From NCBI RefSeq assembly GCF_000142905.1, contig NW_013657662.1:62001-126000 (forward strand): a stretch of DNA of 64,000 bases, in the 5' to 3' direction. The DNA is from Thecamonas trahens ATCC 50062 (Eukaryota; Apusozoa; Apusomonadida; Apusomonadidae). The notes below the pieces were generated by a model that was given only the letters and a program-made list of their open reading frames with translations, did not search any database and was not told where the DNA came from. Below, one piece after another: positions 29,407 to 38,954 of this stretch. The position numbers and the translations under genes are program-made. Each line of letters begins with the position of its first letter. The first letter of the stretch is position 1.

Positions 29407-29891
29407 TTACTTCGCGCGCTTGCGCATCTTCCGGCGCTTGCGCTTGAGACGGCGCTGGCGCTTCTTCTTCCACTGTTGTCGAGAAAGAGACGAGCACAAG
29501 AGGGTGAGTGGATGGTCAGGAAGGGGGGGGGGAGAGGGGGAGGAGAAGGGGGGGTACTTGCGTCCGCCGCACAACTGCGCTCATAGCCGGGTCCAAGACC
29601 AAGACTCGGTCGGGGGGACGAGCCAAGCAAAGGCCCATGCCAATGTAGTTGGAATGTGCCCAGGCATAGAGATGGAGTGCAGGAGGGCCCGCAGAGGTGA
29701 GAAGGAAAGGAGCGGCTGTTGGTATGACGACGAGGATGAGACCAGGACAAAGTCATACAAACCAAATGACTAAAAAATAGGAATGCGGCAACGGGGGGAA
29801 TGCCCTACGACAGAGGCGACGCCTAAGAGCAGCAGGGGGTAGTAAAGAGCAACAAAGCCGGCTAGTGTAGAGAGCATACCTTGCCACGCAT
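29407..29891 (-). CDS. RPL41: 60S ribosomal protein eL41 (two exons, 25 residues)
   Basis: The smallest ribosomal protein. Exon 1 (29880-29891) is only 12 nt: ATG CGT GGC AAG. A 407 bp intron (29473-29879; donor GTATGC, acceptor CAACAG, C-rich on the coding strand) separates it from exon 2 (29407-29472), which codes for WKKKRQRRLKRKRRK, then MRKRAK and a TAA stop. The 25-residue product matches the universally conserved eL41 (Met-Arg-x-Lys-Trp start, RRLKRKRRKMR core) almost residue for residue. It forms a single helix at the intersubunit bridge of the ribosome. The gene is easily missed because each exon is tiny and more than 80% of residues are Arg, Lys or Trp. The intron sits after codon 4, phase 0. 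Confidence 0.95.
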
Positions 29892-30410
29892 GGTGTCTGT
29901 GTCGGTAGAAGGAGGAGGTGAGTTGGTGTGTGTGTATGAGCGAGGGAAATACCTCGATAAACGCTCTGTGATTGTTCCCACTTTGATGACCGTCAAACGC
30001 TCACCACCACCACCCTAGCCAAAGCCATGCCACACCAAGCCCAGTGCAAGCACCAAGGACAAAGAGAGCAAGAGCATAGAGGTGTAAAGGCGGGGGGGAA
30101 GGTAGGCACATTGTCAGGGGGGGGTCGACATCTTTGACGTACTTCGGAGATGAGTATACTAACTTGTATTTGTCACGCTTACCTCTCGCCTTTGATCGTT
30201 CTGCTGTCGACCGAGTGACAAACCCGTTTCGACTCGGTTGGAGATAGTTTGCGCTGCGGCCCGCCCCCCCCCTCTGCTGTTGGTCGAGCTTACACGCCGA
30301 TGGCAATTGGCACGCGAGACGGTGGCGATGAGTGCAGGTGCAGGCGAGAAGGCTTTATCATTACACCAGGCAAGGGCAGCAAAGCCGAGGCAAGGTGCGG
30401 GTGGGAGGTA
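29892..30410. other. intergenic region between the PDE and eL41 genes
   Basis: About 520 bp, with the promoter of eL41 towards its left end. A minus-strand open frame within 30001-30306 ends in a hydrophobic, Trp-rich segment (LYALALFVLGACTG, then VAWLWLGWWW and stop) and has a GTAAGC donor-like site upstream near 30183. It could be the last exon of a small membrane protein, but it has no convincing ATG and no family match. Confidence 0.4.
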
Positions 30411-32238
30411 TCACCCACCGCCCATGTGAACAAGCTGGTCATGGTCGATGAGGCCAAGGCCAATGGACTGCAGACCCTTTGCGGCGTTGCGGTGGATGAC
30501 ACCCTCGCGGATGGTGGCGACCTGCTCGAGGGTCTTGCGAAAGTCGGGGTGGTCGTCGAGGAGGGCGAGGACCATGTCCTTAGAGGCGACGTGGATGCGG
30601 GCTTCTGTCTTGGCGACAACGTTTGCGGTCCGCGGAATGCCTTTGAGCACGGCGATCTCGCCAAAGAAGCAGCCGGTGGTAAAAGTGTTGAGGACGCGGT
30701 CAAACTGCTCGTCGACAACGCAGACATCGCCCTCATGAACAAAGAACAGCTCGTCAGAATCCTCGTCCTTGCGGCAGAGAACGGTTCCTGCGTCGACGGT
30801 CTGCTCCTCAAACTCGGGATGCAGGTTGGAGAGGAGACGCAGCATCTCGTTCGAAGCGTTGCGCTGGACGACGACCGACCACTGCTGGTAGTTTTCGTCG
30901 ATGGCGTCGACGTAGGCACCGAGCGGCGGGAGGAGGACCGAGGCCGAGACCCAGAGCGGGCGGAGGAGAAAGGCGATGAAGCCGATCTGCGACTTTTCAA
31001 GGACAACCTGGTCGCGGTCCATAAACGGCAGGAATGGAAGGCCCATGGCCTTCTCGCGGTCGACCTGGTTTCCAAACTCCTCAACCAGCCTGTCGGCCCA
31101 GATGCGCGAGACCGAGAAAGGGCGGACCTCATTGGAGATGTCGCAACACATGAGGACAATCTGGGCCAGAAGGGCCCGGTGGCCGGCGTCACCAAAGTCA
31201 AAGGTCGGTGCGTCGGTGTCGACCGACTGCGCGGCCGAGACGTCGGTCAGCGACGCCCCGGCCGCCCGCAGCGGCGCGATGAGCTTGTCGAACCGCCCGA
31301 GGATGTCAAAGTGGCGACCCATGTCGGTGGAAAGCACGCAGCCGATGACCAGCTTGCGGAACTTCTTGTACTCGTCCTCGGAGTAGCCGCTGAGCAGGTT
31401 CGACGGCGGGCGGTGCAGGATGCGAAAGGCTTGCGAGCAGTGGTGGTTCTCCAGACATGACTGGTCATTGTAGATGACCGCAAGCTCGGACTTGGAGTTG
31501 ATGTGGAAAGAGTTGTTGACTCCGTCGTGGTCCAGGTCGTGACACACTGCAGAGACCATGAGCGCCAGCCGCTCCCATTCGTCAAGGAACTCGGGCAACT
31601 CGTTGCACGCCATCAGCACCGTAAACACCATCTGCGTCACGCAGAACGAGTGGTACAGATTGTGGAACGGATTGTCGTTGTAGTTGGCCTTGACTGCGTT
31701 GAGAAACGCAAGCAGGACGTCTTCCTCCAACGAGAACGCGTACACCAGGCCTGTGTCTTCAAACATGGCCTCGAACAAGTACACCAGCTCCTGCAACAAC
31801 AGTGTATGATATGAGTCTGGGCGCAGTGGGGAGGGCAGGTCGAGCCCCCCCCCCCCCTTGATCGATATCTCCCTCTGATCTGATCTGTCTCTCCATCTCC
31901 TCGACATTCTCCACTTCCTCCATCTACTCCTCCATATTCGCCACCACCACCCCCCCCCCCCTTCCCCTCCCCATCTACTCCTCCATATTCGCCATCTCCT
32001 CCTCGACAACCTCCGTTGCCTCCCCAGGACCTACCTCCTTCGAATACCGCCACATGTCAAACTCAACCGAGCGAAGGGCATCACGGACTTCTGTGGTGAT
32101 GAACGAGCGAGCCGATCCAGCATGTTTCGGGCAGTAGCGAGCAAGGCCATGCGCTGGAGTCTTGCACTTTGCCTTGCTGCAACCGCTCCGTGCCTTGCTC
32201 GACTGACGGACTCGCTGGCCGCTCGCGGAGTCGGCCAT
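30411..32238 (-). CDS. class I cyclic nucleotide phosphodiesterase with C-terminal cNMP-binding domain
   Basis: Two exons, 32035-32238 and 30411-31790, separated by a 244 bp intron (donor GTAGGT, acceptor TTGCAG); 527 residues. The catalytic domain (about 70-355) has the metal-site residues of class I PDEs: HN at 111-112, His115, His152-Asp153 (HDLDHDG), Asp285 (CCDISNE), and the invariant purine-binding Gln336 (SQIGF). Residue 118 is Cys where most PDEs have Asp in the H-x2-D motif. The C-terminal 130 residues are a cNMP-binding domain with a full phosphate-binding cassette, FFGEIAVLKGIPRTANV. The N-terminal 45 residues have a small Cys/His cluster (C-x4-C-x3-H-x6-C-x2-H). It should hydrolyse cAMP or cGMP and sense a cyclic nucleotide through its own tail; substrate preference cannot be read from sequence. 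Confidence 0.9.
31791..32034 (-). other. intron of the phosphodiesterase gene
   Basis: 244 bp; coding-strand donor GTAGGT, acceptor TTGCAG, with two long G runs on the coding strand. Removal joins WRYSKE to ELVYLFEAMFE in phase 0. Confidence 0.85.
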
Positions 32239-33124
32239 TCCAACCTTTCCGCGAGATGAACAACAACGGGCAATGGTGGACGTGGTTGCGGAACGTGTGG
32301 CAGAGGGGATGTGGATGGGGATGGGGGGGGGGGGGGGGGGAGGGAGGTGAGGAGCAACCAAGTGTGGGAGTGGAGTGCTGATGCCGGTGTGCGGAGGTTG
32401 GTGGTGGTGGAGGCCGTGTCAGCGTGGGCGGGGGGTGCCGCTGCCAGCCGTTTGAGAACACTGTTGGAACGGGGCGGGGAAGAAAGAGGGGGGGGGGGGT
32501 AGAAGGAGGGAGAAAGGGGAAGGGAGGGAGAGAGGGAGGGGGAGGAGGCCATCGATACTGCCAAGCGGCCGGAGCCACATCGCATCAATCGTAGCCAACG
32601 ACACTGCTGCACCTGGCTGTACCTTCGAGCTTGGACCGAACATCCTCCATCAAGCAGCCATCACCCTCTCCATCCAAACACACATCCGCCATGCTCCACA
32701 CTTGATCCATACATGATACAACTATCCCACCACAGCAGCTGCTGCATGCTCGCGGCAAATGGCTCCAGGAGGCCATCACTGGGCTCGCGCCAGCGCCAGC
32801 GTCAGCGCCAGCGCCAACTCGAATGCGACCAGAACACCTCACTCAGTCCATGTCGAACCGTACGCAGCCAGAGCCAGCCAACTAGCCAGCCAGCCAGGGA
32901 GGGAGGGAGCAGAAGAGTGAGCCTTGTGAGGGGAGCGAGCAAGGAGTGATGGTCATGGACTCACAGAGTGGGCAAGCGGGTTGCGACGGTGGCCGGTGGC
33001 GACAGGGAGCTCGCTTTTGAGCAGGTTCCGGCGCCTGGGGCGACGCAAGTCGGTGGCTGATGCCAACGAGGACGACGGCGGCAGCGGTGGTGGTGGTGGT
33101 GGTTGTGGAGACTATATTGGAGGC
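32239..33124. other. divergent intergenic region (PDE / syntaxin-MORN-VPS9 gene)
   Basis: Holds an 18-base G run (32323-32340), a G10 run and repeated gccagc-type and gggagg-type motifs. No conserved gene is seen. The rightmost 200 bp may include an unannotated 5' part of the next gene: a frame starting ATG 32955 (MDSQSGQAG) would join it if one T is added to a T4 run near 33013-33018. Confidence 0.55.
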
Positions 33125-36100
33125 ATGGCGAGTGGAGCTGGTGGAAGCGGGGAGGTTACGACGCTGCCTACGCCCATTCCGAGTGCGCGGCTGGACGGGG
33201 GACCGCTGGCCAGGACGGCGAGCTCGCCAGTGCTCGGTGTGGCAGGCAGCGGCGAGGAGGCGATGTTTGCAGACCACGGAGGCGTTCCGCTCATCAATCG
33301 CAATCTAGAGGCCGTGGTCGGCGGGAGCGGAGGTGGGCGTGCTCGCGGGCGGCCGAGGTCCGGCACCATGTCACTGCCCAAGGGCGATCGCAAGATCCTG
33401 CACTCGCTCTCCAAGGCCGTCTCCAAGCTCACCAAGCGAGTCAAGGCCATCGAGACAGCCATCGAAGCACTGGGCACGCCCAAGGACACGGCCACATTCC
33501 GGCGCAAGTTTGTCAAGTTGTGCAAGGAGGCCAACGCGGCGCTGGCCGACGTGCTCCCGCCGCTCTTTGCCGCCATGCCGCCAGGAGCACTCGAGGGCAC
33601 GTCGGCAGACGCCAAGGGTGCGTCGGCGACGCTCGTTCGGACCGGCACTTTTACGTCAAGCTGCGGCGGCGAGTCAACGAGCTGCTGGCTGTCTCATCGG
33701 CACTGGCTGCAGTCGAGGAGCAGTACCGTGAGAAGGAGTCGCTCTTTCTCACCCAGGCGCGGTCGCTGGTCCAGCTGATGGCCTACGACTCGTCGTTCAG
33801 GCCCAATGAGCCCGACGGAACGGCCATGACCGCTGAGTCCATTGAGACCCGCGAGCGGGTTCTCTCTGCTGTCGACGCCGCCGCGCTCCTTACTGCCGAG
33901 AAGCACGACCGCATCGCCAGCCTCCAGCGCGCACTCGCCGGCAGCGTCACGGCGGCAGGCAGCTCGGTGCGGGCCGACTCACCGGTGCCCTCCCGCCGAA
34001 CCAAGGTCCGCAAACGTGTGCGGGTGGGCAAGCATCTAGCGACGCCAGTGGCGGGCGGGAGCTCCGACCACGACAACGACGACTGCAGCCGATCCGGCGA
34101 GTACTCACAAGAGGCGCTGCGGCTCCTGCGCAAGTCGTCGAGCACGATGCTTGAGACGCTCAAGCCGATGCCCATCGGCGACTACGGCGTGTACCAGGGC
34201 CTGCTCAACGACGACGAGCGCCCGCACGGGTTCGGAACACTGCTGTTTCCGAGCCGCGGCACGCTGTACGAGGGGGAGTTTGTCAACGGCCGCCGGGCCG
34301 GCCTTGGCCGCCTCGTCGTGCCGGGCGCGTACGTATTTGAGGGCGTGTTTGCTGGCGATGTGCCGGTGAGCTCGGGCCGGATTGTCTACCCGGACGGCGC
34401 CAGCTACAGCGGCGAGGTGATGGTGAAAGCGTCGCCGGCCGCTGGTGAGCTCTTGCTCGACGACTACGATGTGGAGCGGAGCGGATACGGCGCCATGGAA
34501 TACCTCCGTGAGGGCGTGGTGTACTCGGGCATGTTTGAGGCTGACGCATTGAGCGGGCCGGGCGTGCTCTCGGCGCTGTCAACCGGCGCGTCGCTGGCGG
34601 CCTGCCGCCGGGTGATGGCAGAGGCGTTTGAGGTGGCGGCGCAGGGAAGCTTGGTTGCTGAGGCCATGACGAGGTCGCGGTCAGGCTCGGGTCGGTCACC
34701 GCCTGTCCTTTCGCCGAGCGGGAAGCTAGGCATGAGCCGGGCCGAGCACGACGGCGTAGTGCGAGTCCTGGACTCCTTCCCACGCTTCGGCGTCTTTTAC
34801 GGCACCTTTGCTGCCGGCACGCTCTCCGGACCAGGCGTGCTGCTCTGCCTTGATGGCTCGTGCGTCGAGGCCGTCTTTCGAGACAACGCACTGGTCGGGC
34901 CTGCCGCCTTCAGCTCGCCGCTGGGTCAACGCGTGGCCGGCGAGATCCAGGGAAGCTCAGGGGAGTTGCTTGGGGCCGTGGTGGAGCGGCCGCGGACGGC
35001 AGCCGCGCTGGCAGCCGGCACGTCGGCGGTGGCAGCTGAGCTTGTGCTCGCCAACATGGAGATGTACGAAAAAGCACGGGCCGGTGGGAGCCACATGGTG
35101 ACGTTGCTTGCGCCTGGTAACGAGGCCGAGCAGCTGGCCGGCGCAGGGCCGGCTGGCGAGGGTGCGATGCTTGCGCAGACAGCAGGGCAAAGCGGGTTCG
35201 TGGACTCGCTGCGAAGTGCGCTGTGCGCTCCGCTTGATCCGCGACGTGCATGGGAGAGCGAGCGGTTGGGCAAGCTGCGGCGGCAGGTCGGGTCGAGCTC
35301 GTCCAAGTGGTGGGGCCTTGTCGAGGCGCACCTGCCAGGGACGCTGGACCGACTGGCGATGGCGATGGCGCCGTTTATCTCGTCGCCGTCGCTCGGGTTT
35401 GGCGATCGGGTGCGGTCGCTGCTGACCTCGCTCTCGCTCTCGCCGCTGGCCTCGCTTGTGCGTGCGTTTGTTGACATCTATAACCTGCTCTATGGCTCGT
35501 TCTCCGCGGCACGGGCGGTGAGCATGCCCAAGGGCTCGTCGGGCGCGATACGGGCGCGGGCGGCGGTGGCCAACGCCATCGACGACCTCGCGTCGTTCCG
35601 ACTTTTGCTCCGGCTGACGGTGCTCGAGGTGCTGTGGATGTCGGCGCACGGGTTCGAGGTTCCCGAGGCGCCGGGCGTCGGGGTCGGGTCGGCGGCGGCG
35701 CGTGGGACGCCCGACTCGTTCGACATGCCGCCCGGATGGGAGGTGCTCTCTCTCGACGTACTCGACACGGTCCTGTTTGAGCGGACGTGGCAAGTGCTCT
35801 CCGAGCTGCTGAGAGCGCGGTGTTTTGCCGCCAACCACGCGCTGGCGTCCAAAATTGCCGGCTTTGCACGCGTCTCGCTCCGCGACCTCGGCGTGAAGGA
35901 CGAGCTGCTGCTGGATGCCGATGCCCGCGTTCGCGGCGGCGTGACCGACTCGTTGCCGCCTGTCATCTCGTCGATGTCATCGGTTGGCGGACTCACCTCA
36001 GAGTATGTGTACGACCAGAGCGAAGACGACGACCAAGTGCCCGACAGTGGCGACGCAGGAACCGATGTTGCCGAGACGGGGGCTCGCGGTGACGACGGCG

Positions 36101-37251
36101 ACGACGGCGACGACGGCAATGATGAGGATGATGCTGAGGTCGACGAAGAAGATGACGTCGACGACGAGGACGGATACGAGGCTGGGGTGGTGATGACGAC
36201 CGATGACGAGCCCGGTGGCGGCGTCTTTGAGTTTGACGAAGGCTTAACGTCGCCTCGGGTGGCGGTGGGCAGCGGCGAGGCAGCCCAGCGGTCACCACGC
36301 GGCGGGGTGCGATCAGGCGGCGGGTCGTCGTCGTCGATCTTTGCCGCCTTTGATGCCGTCGACTCGCCCGACTTTGCGCACGTCGACTTTTTCGATGCCG
36401 ACGAGACGTGCGAGACCGGCGACGAGACCGACGATGCAGGCATCTTGCTTCGAGTGCCTGTCAGCCGGCAAGTGGTGGCAAAAGAGAGCACCACGCTGAG
36501 CGATCCGTACCACGCAGCGATTGCGTGCATGGAGCGGGTGGCGCACGAGGTCTCGCCGCGGAGCAAGCTGGCGGCCCTGATGGGCGGCTCGGAGGCTGTT
36601 GTTAGTGCGGTGCAGGCAGCCAAGGAGCGAAGCGGGAGCGCATCGTGCGCGGTGGCGCTCGGAGCGGAGGACATGTTCCCGATCCTGGTGTACACCATGG
36701 TCAAGGCGCGAATGGAGGAGGTTGCGTCGTGCATCGAGCTGCTCAAGCTCTTTGTGTGTGAGGAGTTTGAAGGCGAGGAGGCGTGCTACCGGGTGGCGTC
36801 GCTCGAGTCTGCGGCCAACTTTCTGGGCTCGCTCGACCCGCGAGTGCGCGACAGCGGTGGTGCGCTGCTTCCACCGTCGGTCCTCGAGTCAAACATGGTG
36901 TTTGCCATGTACAGCGGCGTGACGCGCAGCAGCGACGGCGCCGTGGAGCGGCGCAGCGGGCAGGTCGGCGGTGTCAGCTGGGTCGTTGACCTCCTGCAGA
37001 CGATCGGCTACGCGCCACACCTCGACTACCACTACGACGACATCCTGTTCCGCCCGCAGTGGCGCGACGAGGTGCTTGAGTTCCCAGACATGGCTTCCTC
37101 GCTCCTGGACGCGGCCGGCCTCGAGCTGGTGGGCAGCGAGGACGGAGGCGGCGACGGCCTGCTCCGCATCCGGTTTGTCCGGCGGTATCCGCTCTCGGTC
37201 TACGTCCTGCTCGCCGACGCACTCGCTGCCGAGAGCTGGAAGGATGAATAA
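33125..37251 (+). CDS. alsin-like MORN/VPS9 Rab5 exchange factor with syntaxin-like N-terminal bundle
   Basis: About 1375 residues after correcting one frame change. The N-terminal part (about residues 80-220) is helical and resembles the N-terminal domain of endosomal syntaxins (Syntaxin-7 type): LSKAVSKLTKRVKAIE, LGTPKDTATFRRKF, FYVKLRRRVNELL and EEQYREKE. The centre has MORN repeats (GFGTLLFPSRGTLYEGEFVN, GRLVVPGAYVFEGVF, YPDGASYSGEV). The C-terminus contains a VPS9 domain (DMFPILVYTMVKAR, EEACYRVASLESAANFL), the module that activates Rab5-family GTPases. MORN plus VPS9 is the alsin (ALS2) combination; RCC1 and DH/PH parts of alsin are absent. An acidic Asp/Glu stretch lies at nt 36010-36180. 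The frame change is at the T4 run 33649-33652. The first ATG in the opening frame is 33125; a longer 5' end is possible. Confidence 0.8.
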
Positions 37252-37310
37252 AGAGGTAAGCGTGTGGCAGGAGAGGAGTGGCAAGCTGGCTTCGCCGTCT
37301 GTTGCGCGGT

Positions 37311-37838
37311 TCACATGGTCTGCGCTGCCGCCCGCGAGGCGAGGAGCAGAAAGTCTGCGCGGGTGATCCGGCCGTCGTCGTCGAGATCAGCCTCGGCAAA
37401 GACGTCGTCCAGCGAAATGAACGGAGCACCGACGGCCGAGCCCGGTGCATCGGCGGTGACAAGCTCCAGCAGGGTGGAGACACCGAGCGCGTCGAGCGCA
37501 GCCTGGCAGTTCTCCTTGGTCAGGTAGCCAAGGCCCGATGCAGACGCCAGGGCGTCAAAGGCATCAGCGGCGCGAGCAGAGACATCCATTCTCGCCATCT
37601 TGTCAGACATGTAGCTCACAAAGGTATCCTCGCTCACCGTCGCACTCTGCAGCTCTCCAGCCGGTGCATCCAGCGGGAGGCCGAGGACGACAGCGACGTC
37701 GACCCGCGACGGCTCATAGCCAAGGACCGCCGTCATGGCCAGGCAGACGCCGTCTCGCCCCAGCCTCCCACGCCCGCTCTTGTCAAACGCACGAAACGCA
37801 TGCCGGATGTGCTCCCGGGTCTGCCGCTCGCTCGCCAT
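37311..37838 (-). CDS. EFCAB11-like EF-hand protein
   Basis: A 175-residue protein of the calmodulin superfamily. The first EF-hand pair region contains FRAFDKSGRGRLGRDG and AVLGYEPSRVDV, which follows the pattern of EFCAB11; the last EF hand is clear (DDVFAEADLDDDGRITRADF), with Asp, Asp, Asp, Arg and Asp at the loop positions. The first loop (DKSGRGRLGRDG) has Gly or Arg at some liganding positions and may not bind calcium. The start is the ATG at 37838 (MASERQTREHIRHAF); the frame remains open 19 codons further upstream but only to a TTG. Function is not established for this family. The stop lies 59 bp from the convergent VPS9 gene. Confidence 0.8.
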   Translation of the reverse strand: MASERQTREHIRHAFRAFDKSGRGRLGRDGVCLAMTAVLGYEPSRVDVAVVLGLPLDAPAGELQSATVSEDTFVSYMSDKMARMDVSARAADAFDALASASGLGYLTKENCQAALDALGVSTLLELVTADAPGSAVGAPFISLDDVFAEADLDDDGRITRADFLLLASRAAAQTM

Positions 37839-38954
37839 GACCAACCTTGCGTCGTTGGTGTTGTGATTGCTGTCGGTCGCTGCGTGTGGCGCCAAAGGTG
37901 TGCGAAACCACAGAATGGCGGAGTCGGGTGGTTGGGGGAGAGGAGGAGCGGTGGACGCGGGAGGAGGGGAGAGAATGGCCTGTAAAGGGAGAAGTCAGCG
38001 GTTGTTGATGATGTGGGGATGGCGTTGGGAGGATCAAGGAGAAGGAGATGCTGGTCGCGAGAAGAGGTCGGCAGGGATCGGGGCTGTTTCATGATGGCGG
38101 CAGGGTGAAGAGTTCGATGAGCGATGGTCATCGAGAGAAGCCAGCGATTTCGTTGAGACAATGCAACGCAGAAGATGGGGGATCATAGACGCGTGTAGTG
38201 TGGTGTATGGTAAGCAATGGGGAGCATGTGCCGGCAGAATGGCGTGTGATGTTTGTTGAGCTGGCGACGATGAAAAATCACTGATCAATGGCGGGTGCTG
38301 TTGTAGACACAAGGCGTCGCTGTAGCCGGCGACAAAACGCTCATCGTCACCGTAAGCGACGCCATCAACGAGGCACCCCAATCTGTGCATGTGTCTGTTA
38401 TTGGTGCTCCCTCATATAGTGTGGCCGATCATCATGGTGTGATTGATGGATGACGTGCATGAATGATAGGTAGGCCCAGTTGGAGGAAGGCGGGGTCACA
38501 AGGCGACAAGCCGGGCTGTTTTGATGGGGGGGGAACATGCAATGGCTTGACCCGACAACAGATCACAAGCGATGAGGCCAGGCGATGAGCGGGCTGACCT
38601 TCTTGACTTGTTGCATGGGTTGCGCGGGCTACACGGGGTATACGGGCTGTGTGGGATGGACAGATCCGTGCAGGATGTGCCAGGGGGGGGAGGGGGGGGG
38701 GGGGGGCTGTGCGACTCGTCGCTCTTGTGCGACTCGGCGTGTCTGCGGGCCGTTTCATGGGTGAGTGGCGGCAGTTTTTGTTGGCAATTTGGGGAACAAG
38801 GTATCATTAATTTCGCTGACGACAGGCAACATTCGACTCTGACCGGACTCCGGCCTTTGTCATCCGGCATCAGCGCACGTTGCTGCTACCGAGGGCAAGA
38901 GGCGGGCGTGAGGGAAGCGACCGAACGTGAGGAGCATAACCAAGAGAGAGCAGC
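37839..38954. other. 1.1-kb divergent intergenic region
   Basis: Lower GC than its surroundings. It contains two adjacent G runs (38683-38690 and 38692-38706). I see no tRNA, no conserved ORF and no repeat family; it presumably holds the promoters of the EF-hand and LAMMER kinase genes. Confidence 0.6.

Noticed and set aside
33103-33648. First 180 codons of the long frame that ends at 37251
   Set aside because: Composition is unlike protein, while the overlapping frame holds the syntaxin-like helices; the true gene switches frame at 33649-33652.
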